Source: Leptospira ognonensis
GTDB lineage: Bacteria > Spirochaetota > Leptospiria > Leptospirales > Leptospiraceae
Length of the DNA stretch: 64,000 nt
NCBI RefSeq assembly: GCF_004770745.1
Contig: NZ_RQGD01000010.1
Span: 186,001-250,000, forward strand
Direction of reading: 5' to 3'
The notes under the pieces are model-generated. The model did no database searches. It was not told the DNA's origin and saw only the letters and a program-made list of their open reading frames with translations. Below are positions 32,844-41,661 of this stretch, piece by piece. Position 1 is the stretch's first letter. Every line of letters starts with the position of its first letter. A program made the translations under genes and the position numbers.

Positions 32844-33773
32844 TTGAAATCAACTACATTCACTTTTAAAGACGACGAAGGATTAGATATTTTTGTATAT
32901 AAATGGGCACCTGATGACGGCAAGGCGAAAGCAGCCATTCAGATTGCGCATGGTATGGCAGAACATGCAGCAAGATATGAGAGATTTGCGACGGCACTGA
33001 CAGCTATGGGTTTTACCGTTTATGCGAACGATCATAGAGGACATGGAAAAACAGCTGGCAGTCTTGAAAAGGCCGGAATCTATGCAGAGAAAGATGGCTT
33101 TCGTAAAGTAGTTGAAAATATGCACCAACTAACGGGTATTATCAAAAAAGAAAACGCGAATACGCCAGTTTTTCTCTTTGGACATAGCATGGGTTCCTTC
33201 CTTACGCAAGGGTATCTTTCCCTCTACGGAAATGAAATCAAAGGCTGCGTACTTTCAGGATCGGCAGGACCAGGTGGCGCCCTTGTTAGCATAGGTCATT
33301 TGATCGCGACCATCATCTCTCTCATTAGTGGTCGAAATGAAAAAAGTAAATTATTAGATACGATGAGTTTTGGTGCCTTTAATAATGCCTTCAAACCGAA
33401 TCGAACTGCCTTCGATTGGCTCAGCCGAGACAACGCCGAAGTAGATAAATACATCAATGACCCTTGGTGTGGTTTTATCTGTACGGCCGGATTCTTTGCC
33501 GATCTCACCGCGGGTCTATTATGGATCCATAAGGCTTCCACAATGAAACAAATCCCTACAAATTTGCCCATTTATTTTGTTGCAGGTGCTAAGGATCCAG
33601 TGGGTGCAGAAACGAAAAGCATCTCCGATTTAATCGGAATTTATAAGAAAAATGGCATGGCAGATGTTACTCATAAATTCTATGAAAATGCACGTCATGA
33701 AATCTTGAACGAGACAAATCGAGACGAAGTTACAAAGGACATCATTGCTTGGATTGAGGCGCATAACAAATAG
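32844..33773 (+). CDS. Monoacylglycerol-lipase-like alpha/beta hydrolase
   Basis: 309 residues. It has A-H-G-M-A-E-H-A-A-R-Y, a typical monoglyceride lipase opening, then N-D-H-R-G-H-G-K-T and the nucleophile elbow G-H-S-M-G-S near residue 114. Later come G-A-K-D-P-V-G with the acid and N-A-R-H-E-I-L-N-E with the catalytic His. It has no signal peptide and is cytoplasmic. The start codon is TTG with GAGGGGA about 10 bases ahead. It hydrolyses long-chain acyl glycerol or lysophospholipid esters in its family; exact substrate unknown. It is followed by a hairpin terminator and a converging gene. Confidence 0.88.
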   Translation: MKSTTFTFKDDEGLDIFVYKWAPDDGKAKAAIQIAHGMAEHAARYERFATALTAMGFTVYANDHRGHGKTAGSLEKAGIYAEKDGFRKVVENMHQLTGIIKKENANTPVFLFGHSMGSFLTQGYLSLYGNEIKGCVLSGSAGPGGALVSIGHLIATIISLISGRNEKSKLLDTMSFGAFNNAFKPNRTAFDWLSRDNAEVDKYINDPWCGFICTAGFFADLTAGLLWIHKASTMKQIPTNLPIYFVAGAKDPVGAETKSISDLIGIYKKNGMADVTHKFYENARHEILNETNRDEVTKDIIAWIEAHNK

Positions 33774-33791
33774 TAGGATCTCTTACTCTCC

Positions 33792-33821
33792 CGATTCCGG
33801 TATACAGCTATGCCGGAATCG
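33792..33821. terminator. Candidate bidirectional terminator
   Basis: CGATTCCGG (33792-33800) and CCGGAATCG (33813-33821) pair perfectly and the stem continues inward with TATA against TATG (one G-T wobble), leaving a CAGC loop. It lies between converging genes. No strong T-tract follows, so termination strength is uncertain. Confidence 0.6.
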
Positions 33822-33850
33822 ATCGTATTCCTTTGGTAAGGATGAATCAC

Positions 33851-34789
33851 CTACCAACTGCCCGAACTTCCTCCACCACCAAAGCTCCCCCCTCCTCCAC
33901 TAAAGCCGCCACTGCTGCTCCGACCAGAAGACCAGCCGGAACCGCTACCGCCACCAAAAGAACTAACATTTTTAGCCATTCGTCTGCGACCGCTAGGCGT
34001 GATGAGTAAGTACAATTTATAGAGACCAATGCCGATGGCATACGTAAGAAATACGGAAACACCGATGTTTACTCCATGTAAGGCGATCGGGAATATACTC
34101 CAAAAAGGAAATAAGAAAAAATAAAGGAACCAACCCATATAGGGTGTATTTGCTGCCGCATACGTAAAGATTCCTAAGACGAACACGACGAAGATAGAAG
34201 CAAACAGTCTGATTTGCCACGGTATGTTTTCACCGCCTCCATCCATCTCTCCAAAAAAAGATAAAGGACCCAGATAGCTATAATCCTTTGGAGGTGGGAT
34301 GCTATATGTCCCACCGATTCCACCGATAATGGAATCTATTCCCTTTTCAATGCCTGCTTCAAAATCTCCTGCCTTAAAACTAGGCTTGATTTCTTTTTCG
34401 ATGATACGGTTGCACAAAACATCTGTTAAAACACCTTCAAGGCCATAGCCTACTTCAATGCGCAACTTTCTGTCATCCTTTGCGATCGTAAGTAAAACTC
34501 CATTGTCCTTTCCTTTCTGGCCCAATTTTGTTTTTTCAGCCACTTTTAAGGAAAAGTCTTCTATGCTCTCTCCTTCGAGGGATGAAATGACCAAAACGGC
34601 AATTTGATTGGATGTTTTAGATTCGTGATCTGCTAATTTCTTTTCTAGATGATTTGTAAATTCAGCTGACAATGTCCAAGTCTCATCTGTCACCCGGTTC
34701 CTTAGTAAAGGTATGTCACGAGAATACAGTTCATTGCAAAAGAGACAGAATGAAATGGAATAAAAAAGGTATTTATTAAATTTTTGCAT
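33851..34789 (-). CDS. TPM-domain protein (YgcG family) with Gly/Ser tail
   Basis: 312 residues. Signal peptide (about 1-22), then a TPM domain (about 30-170) with T-S-N-Q-I-A-V-L-V-I-S-S-L-E-G, L-G-Q-K-G-K-D-N-G-V-L-L-T-I and E-V-G-Y-G-L-E-G-V-L-T-D. Two or three helices follow (about 195-270), and a C-terminal Gly/Ser tract with repeated G-G-G-S-F-G-G-G units, the usual YgcG ending. Proteins of this family are envelope-associated, some with phosphatase activity, and are linked to membrane-protein assembly. The ATG lies inside one arm of a perfect 12-base inverted repeat. Confidence 0.88.
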   Translation of the reverse strand: MQKFNKYLFYSISFCLFCNELYSRDIPLLRNRVTDETWTLSAEFTNHLEKKLADHESKTSNQIAVLVISSLEGESIEDFSLKVAEKTKLGQKGKDNGVLLTIAKDDRKLRIEVGYGLEGVLTDVLCNRIIEKEIKPSFKAGDFEAGIEKGIDSIIGGIGGTYSIPPPKDYSYLGPLSFFGEMDGGGENIPWQIRLFASIFVVFVLGIFTYAAANTPYMGWFLYFFLFPFWSIFPIALHGVNIGVSVFLTYAIGIGLYKLYLLITPSGRRRMAKNVSSFGGGSGSGWSSGRSSSGGFSGGGGSFGGGGSSGSW

Positions 34790-34818
34790 AGGGTTAACGA
34801 TGGAAACCTATGCAAAAA
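34781..34818 (-). promoter_or_regulatory. Perfect inverted repeat spanning the TPM-gene start codon
   Basis: TTTTTGCATAGG (34781-34792) and CCTATGCAAAAA (34807-34818) are exact complements around a 14-base loop. On the minus-strand transcript the start ATG falls in the distal arm. The hairpin lies about 35 bases after the SulP stop, so it may end the SulP transcript, sequester the TPM start codon, or do both. Confidence 0.55.
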
Positions 34819-34852
34819 ATAGGGAATGGCAAATCTTTTTTAGCCTACACAA

Positions 34853-36463
34853 CTAAATATGTTTTCGTCGCGTCGAAAGTGGATCTTTCGCTAAAGGGTG
34901 CAATAACTCATGTCCACTGATTGTCACACTTCCACCTGTCTTCTCATAATCGCGTTTAAAATCGGCCAAGAAATCAAAGGCAGAAAAACCGATAAATTCA
35001 ATCTCGGTGGCTATGATTCTTACTTTTTTACTTTTCGGTATCAATGCCAACTCACGTTTCAAACTCAATAGGTTGGAAAATATAAGAGCCTTTCTGATGA
35101 CAAATTCATAACCATCCGAAGTTTCATTTTCTGTAAAATCAGAAATAAATAGATTCTTTAGTGGCACACCTAGCACTACCTGAATGATCAGTTTTGTTAC
35201 AATGCCTGCACCTACTCCAACTAACAAATCTTCAAAGACCGTAAAAAAGATAGTGATCATAAATACCAAAAATTGATCCCATCCATGTTTGTAGGTGTGA
35301 TAAAATTCGGTAGGAGATGCAAGTTTTACGCCGACCATGATTAAAATTCCTGCGAGTGCCGCGAGTGGAATCATATGGATCACATTAGGTAGTAAAATGA
35401 CAAAGATCAGCAAAAAGAGTCCATGAAAGAAATTGGACCATCTGGTTTTTGCACCATTGTTTAAGTTAGCCGAGGATCGAACAACCTCGGCGATAATGGG
35501 CAATCCGCCGATCCATCCTAAAACAAAATTCCCTAAACCTTTCGCCACCAATTCTCTGTTCATATCAGAATGCCGATTGTACGGATCTATCTTATCAATG
35601 GCTGAGGCAGTTAACAAAGATTCGATACTGGCAATGAGTGCAACGGTAACCACCATGAACCAGAAAATTCCCGTGCCAACCAAACCAAAATTCGGATGGA
35701 TGATGCTATCTGAAATCTGCATGGGTAAAGTAACTAAAAATGCTGGCCCAATTTCGTATGTTTTCTCCATAAAAGTGTAGTTATGTTGTTCAGTGATTCC
35801 AAAATAAGCTGCAATTGCCACTCCCACTAGAACGGCCATCAGAGGGGCAGGCAATTTTTTCACGTAAACATTTTTGATTTTTCCAAGAATCACCATAACA
35901 AGGATAGACGATACACCAATGATTCCAATCTGAGGGTTGATTTTAGACAAACTAAACGGCATTTCCAGAATCAATCCAGAGATTGTCTTTGCGACAGGAG
36001 TGATGCCTAGGGCAAAATAAAATTGTTTTGAGATAATGATGATCCCAATCGCCGCCATCATCCCATGAACGACCGCAATAGGAAAATACACAGTTAAATT
36101 GCCAGCCTTAAGCAATCCTAATATTACTTGAATCCCGCCAGCGATCACGATCACAGCCAAGGTGTATTCAAAACCTAGTCGTGAATCTCCACCACCCAAG
36201 ACTGTAATCGAATGTAATACGACAGCGATGAGTCCAGCAGCGGGTCCATTAATCGTTACGTAGGATCCGCTAAAAAGAGATACTACGATACCACCGACAA
36301 TGCCAGAAAACAAACCAGCCATAGGTGGCGCACCAGATGCCAAAGAAATCCCCAAACATAAAGGTAGTGCTATTAAAAATATGATAAAACCAGAAACTAA
36401 ATCAGATTTCCAATTTTGTTTAAGACCCGCGATTCCATCTAATGGAATTTTTTCTTGTGACAT
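34853..36463 (-). CDS. SulP-family anion (probable bicarbonate) transporter
   Basis: 536 residues with about 11-12 helices. It opens D-L-V-S-G-F-I-I-F-L-I-A-L-P-L-C-L-G-I-S-L-A-S-G, then Y-V-T-I-N-G-P-A-A-G, matching the BicA/SulP signature. The C-terminal ~90 residues form a STAS-like domain. SulP members carry sulfate, bicarbonate or other anions with Na+ or H+. The neighbouring SbtA-type gene favours bicarbonate here. It starts directly after the AraC-type regulator stop (TAA-ATG) with AGAGGAAAG ahead, so regulator and transporter are one operon. Confidence 0.85.
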   Translation of the reverse strand: MSQEKIPLDGIAGLKQNWKSDLVSGFIIFLIALPLCLGISLASGAPPMAGLFSGIVGGIVVSLFSGSYVTINGPAAGLIAVVLHSITVLGGGDSRLGFEYTLAVIVIAGGIQVILGLLKAGNLTVYFPIAVVHGMMAAIGIIIISKQFYFALGITPVAKTISGLILEMPFSLSKINPQIGIIGVSSILVMVILGKIKNVYVKKLPAPLMAVLVGVAIAAYFGITEQHNYTFMEKTYEIGPAFLVTLPMQISDSIIHPNFGLVGTGIFWFMVVTVALIASIESLLTASAIDKIDPYNRHSDMNRELVAKGLGNFVLGWIGGLPIIAEVVRSSANLNNGAKTRWSNFFHGLFLLIFVILLPNVIHMIPLAALAGILIMVGVKLASPTEFYHTYKHGWDQFLVFMITIFFTVFEDLLVGVGAGIVTKLIIQVVLGVPLKNLFISDFTENETSDGYEFVIRKALIFSNLLSLKRELALIPKSKKVRIIATEIEFIGFSAFDFLADFKRDYEKTGGSVTISGHELLHPLAKDPLSTRRKHI

Positions 36464-38029
36464 TTAACTTTCCTCTGCTACTTTATATTTTTTTCGATAG
36501 TCGTTTGGATTAAAACCTGTATGTTTTTTAAACTCAAGATAGAAGGCTGAACGTGATCCAAAGCCTGCCATTTTACCAACAACAGCGACATTCAAATCAG
36601 GACTTTCAATTAACAATTTCTTCGAGTCCTCAATTCTACGTTGGTTCATAAGTGTTGGAAAATTTACCTTAAATTCGGAATTAACTATTTCACTTAACTG
36701 ATGATATGTGATACCGAGGATACCAGCTACCGATTCCTCATTAAAGCTTGCATCAAGATGGATTTTTTCTTCTTCGATCAAATTTTGAAGTTTTGATAAA
36801 TATTTTGGAACATCCAAAATTTGATAGATACTCTTCTGCTTTCCAGTTACATTTTTTCTCTTTTCCAATTCATGAAGGACTAAAAAAGATCCAGCCGAGA
36901 GCAAGGGAAGAAAGAAAACCGAGGCATAAATGGCGAAGGCTTGGTAGGGATAAAAATCAAAATGATAAAGAGTTTTTAGAAAAACTAGAGCTTGAAATAC
37001 CATCCAGCCGATAAGATAAAATTTTTCCTGTGTCCGCTCTTTTTGTAACAAGTAAAGATGAGTTCTTAACAGAAATGCGATCAGTCCACCAAATAGAGTA
37101 AGTACTAGAAAGATCCTATAATCATAAAATCTTGGAACCAAAGGTACCAGCATGTACAAACATCCGCTAAATGCGAAAATCCAAAACACAAACCTTTTCC
37201 TTTCGATTCCGCCCGAGTAAGCATCAAAGGTTGCAAGATAGCCAAAAAATGCAAGGTGGTTGAATGCAAGCAGGAGGTAATATGCATGTCGGAACAGGTT
37301 ATTTTTATCCCCATAGAGGGAAGCAAATTCGCGACCGTGCACCAAGTAAACCAAAGAGAAAAAAGCAAGGTAATGAAAGGCTACACCTAAAAATACCGTA
37401 TAACGAGTCTTTCTGTATTCGTGTATTCCCCAGAACGTATAAATGATGGCAAGAACGGCAAACGAAACAAAAGTAAGGAATCGGAACATCAAGACTCCAC
37501 GGTAAGATCCTTCTGAAAGCAAACGAATCGGATAATTCAAATCCTCATTCGAAAAAACCTTTAGGTAAAAGGTTCGGGCCTCGCCGATCTCTAACTCGAC
37601 GTTAAAATGCGGAAAGGGAGACAGAATGTGATTCCAGCCCGCCCAATTGTACCCACTGTAAGCATCAATCACATGCCCTGAATGACTTTCAGAGCATAAT
37701 TCTATGAAAGGTAGATTGATCCATTGGATCATTATAGAGAAGTTTTGGATCGAGTTGGTCTTATTTTCTAGCTGGAACCGAAGCCATAGGCCTTTCCCCT
37801 CCCGAGGTACTCTCACAGCATCCACGCTTGCGTTTTGGGACCATTCGAGTCCCTTCAGTTGTTGGATGGATTCATGGTTGCAGGAGGAAGGGAGGACAAG
37901 GTTTTTACCCGGCAGTCGGTATTCTACAAGATGACTGATATTTTCCCCATACCAAGTTTCCGGTTTGTGCAAACAGGAACTGGAAAGGAGAATCGCAGCA
38001 AAAACCAAAAATAAACGTACAAAATGCAT
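36464..38029 (-). CDS. Membrane-anchored AraC-family regulator with 7TMR-DISM-like sensor
   Basis: 521 residues. Signal or lipobox at S-S-C-L, an extracytoplasmic beta domain (about 30-175), seven hydrophobic helices (about 185-385) and a C-terminal AraC DNA-binding domain (about 410-515). In it, V-A-G-I-L-G-I-T-Y-H-Q-L-S-E-I-V-N and V-G-K-M-A-G-F-G-S-R-S-A-F-Y-L-E-F-K-K-H-T-G-F-N-P form the two helix-turn-helices. This is a one-component regulator that stays in the membrane while binding DNA. It is cotranscribed with the SulP gene and divergent from the SbtA-type gene. The 12-base direct repeats at 38103 and 38134 are its likely target. Confidence 0.87.
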   Translation of the reverse strand: MHFVRLFLVFAAILLSSSCLHKPETWYGENISHLVEYRLPGKNLVLPSSCNHESIQQLKGLEWSQNASVDAVRVPREGKGLWLRFQLENKTNSIQNFSIMIQWINLPFIELCSESHSGHVIDAYSGYNWAGWNHILSPFPHFNVELEIGEARTFYLKVFSNEDLNYPIRLLSEGSYRGVLMFRFLTFVSFAVLAIIYTFWGIHEYRKTRYTVFLGVAFHYLAFFSLVYLVHGREFASLYGDKNNLFRHAYYLLLAFNHLAFFGYLATFDAYSGGIERKRFVFWIFAFSGCLYMLVPLVPRFYDYRIFLVLTLFGGLIAFLLRTHLYLLQKERTQEKFYLIGWMVFQALVFLKTLYHFDFYPYQAFAIYASVFFLPLLSAGSFLVLHELEKRKNVTGKQKSIYQILDVPKYLSKLQNLIEEEKIHLDASFNEESVAGILGITYHQLSEIVNSEFKVNFPTLMNQRRIEDSKKLLIESPDLNVAVVGKMAGFGSRSAFYLEFKKHTGFNPNDYRKKYKVAEES

Positions 38030-38174
38030 TCCAATGGCGATTAAATGCCTTTAAACAAAACTTACTACCGTTTTCAAGATTGATGGAGGCTGGAAAAAAA
38101 TTATTTTTTGTCTATGTTTATATTATTGGACATATTTTTTGTCTAAATAGATAAATACAGACAGAGAGGCAGTG
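38030..38174. promoter_or_regulatory. Divergent promoter region with 12-base direct repeats
   Basis: ATTTTTTGTCTA occurs exactly at 38103-38114 and 38134-38145, a 31-base period or three helical turns. Direct repeats on one DNA face are what an AraC-type dimer or tandem would use. TTGGACA and TGTCTAA also form an imperfect palindrome over the second copy, and TATTAT at 38121-38126 may be a -10 hexamer between the repeats. GAGAGG at 38163-38168 is the ribosome site of the SbtA-type gene. Confidence 0.5.
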
Positions 38175-39146
38175 ATGCAAATCCAAGGTGTTTTAAATAA
38201 TTTACTGAATCCACCCGTACTATTCTTCTTTCTCGGAATGGGCGTTGTTTTGTTCAAATCCGATCTTCGGATTACCGACGGGGTATCAAAGTTCCTGTCC
38301 CTTTACCTTTTGTTCTCCATTGGATTTAAGGGTGGGCATGAACTGTTTAATTCTCCATTCGAACAAGAGCATATGCTAACTTTAATTGCCTGTATGTTTA
38401 TGGCCTTTTTTGTACCCATTTACTCCTTTTTCATCTTCCGTCTCAAAATGGACCATCACAATGCAAGTGCACTTGCCGGTAGCTTTGGTTCAATTAGCGC
38501 GGTAACCTTCGTCACGGCAGGTGCCTTTTTACACAGCATGGGACTTGAATACCAAGGATTCATTGTTGCCGGTATGGCGCTTATGGAATCACCAGCCATC
38601 GTCATTGCCGTCATCTTGGATCGATTAGGATCATCAAAAAAAAATGCAGACCTCAAGATCAATTGGAAAAGCCTCTTACACGAAGCTTTCTTTAGTTCGT
38701 CAGTCTATATTCTAATCGGTTCTCTCATTGTGGGTTATATCTCGGGAGAAAATGGATGGAATACTACAAAACCTTTTACTGAGGATATCTTTAAAGGACT
38801 ATTGACTTTCTTTCTACTAGACAAAGGCATTGAAGCAGCCAAACAAATGAAAGACTTAAAAAAAACGGGAATCTTTTTACTAGTTTCTTCCATTTTTATC
38901 ATGATCTTTAATGCAATCATTGCCTTCATCCTTGTGAAAATCATACGAATGCCACTGGGTGATGCCTTGATGTTTGTCGTTTTATGTGCATCCGCTTCTT
39001 ACATTGCAGTGCCTGCAGCCATGAAAGATTCTATCCCTGAAGCAAACCCAAGTATTTACATAACCGTTGCCTTATCCATCGTATTTCCGATCAATATAAT
39101 TATAGGTATTCCCCTTTACTTTTATATCTTGAAAGAAATTGTATAA
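38175..39146 (+). CDS. sbtA: SbtA-type sodium-dependent bicarbonate transporter
   Basis: About 323 residues with ten hydrophobic helices in two inverted halves. Family features: N-P-P-V-L-F-F-F-L-G-M-G near residue 13, G-F-K-G-G-H-E-L, and A-L-A-G-S-F-G-S-I-S-A-V-T-F-V-T-A (substrate site of the first half). A second-half S-A-S-Y-I-A-V-P-A-A-M-K motif with M-E-S-P-A-I in the middle completes the pattern. SbtA imports bicarbonate with Na+. No sbtB (PII-like partner) follows. ATG 38175 was chosen over the adjacent GTG 38172. A porin gene follows 30 bases later. Supply of bicarbonate for carboxylases in a heterotroph is inferred. Confidence 0.85.
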   Translation: MQIQGVLNNLLNPPVLFFFLGMGVVLFKSDLRITDGVSKFLSLYLLFSIGFKGGHELFNSPFEQEHMLTLIACMFMAFFVPIYSFFIFRLKMDHHNASALAGSFGSISAVTFVTAGAFLHSMGLEYQGFIVAGMALMESPAIVIAVILDRLGSSKKNADLKINWKSLLHEAFFSSSVYILIGSLIVGYISGENGWNTTKPFTEDIFKGLLTFFLLDKGIEAAKQMKDLKKTGIFLLVSSIFIMIFNAIIAFILVKIIRMPLGDALMFVVLCASASYIAVPAAMKDSIPEANPSIYITVALSIVFPINIIIGIPLYFYILKEIV

Positions 39147-39176
39147 GGATTCGATGGATATACGAGTAAAAAGCCA

Positions 39177-40976
39177 ATGAACCTACGAATACTTTCCACT
39201 ATCTGTCTGATCCTGTTTTCAGCGAACACTGTAAACTTGTTCGCGGTAGAACCTGAAAGATATAAATCTCCCATGGTTGAAAAAGGTATCGAGGCAGACT
39301 ACACCAAGCACATGTTTCTTGAACCAGAGCTGGCAGCAAAAGTGAATAAATCTCAGCAAATGTGGATCAATGATATCATTCGTTTGGGAATCTATTTGCG
39401 ACCAAGAGAAGAGGTTCGAAATAATTTAGATTTTAATAAGTCTAGCTCCGGTTATACCGATCGGACCATGCAAACCTCATCTATGTACCTACTGATTGAC
39501 CCGAATCCGTATGTGACTGCTAAAATTACCTTTCAAGACTCTCGTGTTTGGGGTGGAGATTCACCTGCAACTGCTGGAGATATACGCGCAAACTTCTTTG
39601 CCAATACTCCCAACACAAGTGTCGCGGGACAAGCAAACACAACCTCGTTGAACTCAACCGGCATCCGAGAAGCTTTTGTTATGCTAAAGAAACTTCCACT
39701 CGATTTAAAGATACAAGTTGGAAGACAGATCTGGACTTACGGCGACCAACGGATGATAGGTGGTGCCAATTGGACCATCAATGGACTTTCCTATGATGGA
39801 GCTCGTGTGATGTTTGATCGCCCCGATTACAAAATCCATTTTTTTGCAGCAAGGCCTTACTGGACTCAGAGTGGAGTCAATGGAGTTGTTTCAGCAAATG
39901 ATCCAAAAGCTAATTCCAATGCGAAGGGTTCTGATACCACTTTATTTGGTAACTACAACACGATCAAAGTACTGGATGCCTTTGTCGTAGATTTATATTC
40001 TATCAACGTAGTTCGAAAGTGGATTCCTAATACATATAATTCTGTAACAGGACTTCCCAACGTCTCAGCAGATGACCCACTTGCCCAGACTCGTTCAAAA
40101 CAATCTCAGGAATTGTATACTGCGGGATTTCGTCTCACCAATAGAACTGCAAACAATTTTCTTCCAAAGGGAAGTGCTTGGGATTGGACTTGGGAAAGTG
40201 CTTGGCAGGCAGGATTTACGGGACGCCGCATCAATGAAAAGGTAGCGGGATATGCTCTGCCTTCTACCTATCAAAATCTTCTAACCGAAAGAGAAAAATA
40301 TACTGGTCAATTTCATGTTGCCCAAACGGGATATACCTTCTTCGAAAAACTTAGGTTTGGCGCTCAGATCATGTATGCATCCGGTGATAAGAATCGATCC
40401 GATGGAAGCTCATCTACCTTTCAAACACTATCGACTCCTCGTTTTGGAGTCATACCTTATTATAATGGTGTGGCTGGACTATCAGAAAACATAGATTATA
40501 AAAATCTTATCTCCAAAAGTGTATCCGTAACCTACAACTCAGACGAATGGGGAACCTTCCAACTCAGCTTCTTTCAAAATGATAAGGCACAAAGGCAAGA
40601 TGCTTGGTATGCGATCAACGGAGCTGGAAACTCGACGACAAACATTGGAGAGGCGAATAGCTCTCCAGTTTCCAGTGCCAAAGGAAGCACAGAAAATTAT
40701 GCAGACAATGCATATGCGATGCCATATTCACTCGGAAAACATATCTACAATGAAATCGATTTCAGCTGGATGGCAGTGATCAATGATAATGTTTCTATTT
40801 GGTTAGGTGTTGGATATCTGAAAGCAGGGAATTCTGTGGTAAATTATAGAAATAGCGGAATGGCGTATAATGCTGCTACGAATAGTTTTGAGCTAAATTC
40901 TGACTTTTTGCTAGGGAAAAATAAGGTAGCTAGGGATGGTTCCATGGCCTACTTGCAAGTGAATGCTGCCTTCTAA
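39177..40976 (+). CDS. Alginate-export-type outer-membrane porin
   Basis: 599 residues with signal peptide to about residue 24 (N-L-F-A-V). The N-terminal part has D-I-I-R-L-G-I-Y-L-R-P-R, a barrel-start pattern, and L-K-I-Q-V-G-R-Q-I-W-T-Y-G-D-Q-R typical of AlgE/alginate_exp proteins. The remainder alternates hydrophobic strands and polar loops and ends M-A-Y-L-Q-V-N-A-A-F with terminal Phe. It lies 30 bases after the SbtA-type gene and before a terminator, so it probably gives anions access across the outer membrane for that transporter. Confidence 0.8.
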   Translation: MNLRILSTICLILFSANTVNLFAVEPERYKSPMVEKGIEADYTKHMFLEPELAAKVNKSQQMWINDIIRLGIYLRPREEVRNNLDFNKSSSGYTDRTMQTSSMYLLIDPNPYVTAKITFQDSRVWGGDSPATAGDIRANFFANTPNTSVAGQANTTSLNSTGIREAFVMLKKLPLDLKIQVGRQIWTYGDQRMIGGANWTINGLSYDGARVMFDRPDYKIHFFAARPYWTQSGVNGVVSANDPKANSNAKGSDTTLFGNYNTIKVLDAFVVDLYSINVVRKWIPNTYNSVTGLPNVSADDPLAQTRSKQSQELYTAGFRLTNRTANNFLPKGSAWDWTWESAWQAGFTGRRINEKVAGYALPSTYQNLLTEREKYTGQFHVAQTGYTFFEKLRFGAQIMYASGDKNRSDGSSSTFQTLSTPRFGVIPYYNGVAGLSENIDYKNLISKSVSVTYNSDEWGTFQLSFFQNDKAQRQDAWYAINGAGNSTTNIGEANSSPVSSAKGSTENYADNAYAMPYSLGKHIYNEIDFSWMAVINDNVSIWLGVGYLKAGNSVVNYRNSGMAYNAATNSFELNSDFLLGKNKVARDGSMAYLQVNAAF

Positions 40977-40994
40977 AAAATCTATAGATTTTTT
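40975..40994 (+). terminator. Intrinsic terminator after the porin gene
   Basis: AAAAAATC, a TATA loop and GATTTTTT form an exact 8-base palindromic stem ending in a T-run at 40989-40994. It begins at the porin stop codon and closes the SbtA-porin operon. Confidence 0.7.
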
Positions 40995-41007
40995 CTTGTA
41001 ATATCAA

Positions 41008-41661
41008 ATGGTTGTCCTTGAGATTCTCTTAGGCAGCCATTTGGACACACAAACGAAACATCGCAGGGTTAGAAATAGTCTTTCCAGGGAGGAGATCCGA
41101 AACGTGTCTCTTCTGATTTTGAAAGAAGAGGGTATCGATGCCCTTTCCATGCGCCATATTGCGAACAGATTAGGTTGTAGTGTTGCTAGCCCCTACTCTT
41201 ATTATGAAAGTCAAATCGATCTCGTAAAAGACCTCATCAAACATGGTGAAGATGAGCTTTTAGGCATGCTTAGGAGCGCGATTGAAAGCATATCTGCGGG
41301 AACGACCTTTGAAAAATTAGCGGCCATTGCACGCTCCTATTTTAAATTTGCGAGTACCAATCGCGAATTGCATAAAATCATGTTTGTAACCGACTACGGG
41401 ACCCTGCATAGAAAAGCATTCCCTCAACTTCCCAAAAGCTATCGTTTCTTTTTAGAAACACTTCGTGAAGGATTTGAATCTGGTGAAATCCGTTATCCTA
41501 TCAATGAATACACCGCGATTGCCAGACTCATGTGGAGTTGGATGTATGGCCTACTCGTTTTGGATATGACGGGCATGCTTCGAAAACGCAGAGGATCAGA
41601 TAATCCAATCGAAGAAGGTATTAATTACTTTAAAGCTTTATTTTCAGCACCCGCTCCATAA
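41008..41661 (+). CDS. TetR family regulator
   Basis: 217 residues in the long form. The DNA-binding region reads L-S-R-E-E-I-R-N-V-S-L-L-I-L then M-R-H-I-A-N-R-L-G-C-S-V-A-S-P-Y-S-Y-Y-E-S-Q-I-D-L, with a WHG-like C-terminal domain (W-S-W-M-Y-G-L-L). The ATG at 41008 has no ribosome site; TTG 41041 (L-D-T-Q-T-K) with AGG ahead is a likely alternative start. It follows the porin operon terminator and converges on the acyltransferase gene with a 37-base overlap at the 3' ends, so the two transcripts can form antisense pairs. Target unknown. Confidence 0.8.
   Translation: MVVLEILLGSHLDTQTKHRRVRNSLSREEIRNVSLLILKEEGIDALSMRHIANRLGCSVASPYSYYESQIDLVKDLIKHGEDELLGMLRSAIESISAGTTFEKLAAIARSYFKFASTNRELHKIMFVTDYGTLHRKAFPQLPKSYRFFLETLREGFESGEIRYPINEYTAIARLMWSWMYGLLVLDMTGMLRKRRGSDNPIEEGINYFKALFSAPAP

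Noticed and set aside
38103..38145. CRISPR-like repeat pair
   Set aside because: Only two 12-base copies in a promoter region, no further units or cas genes.
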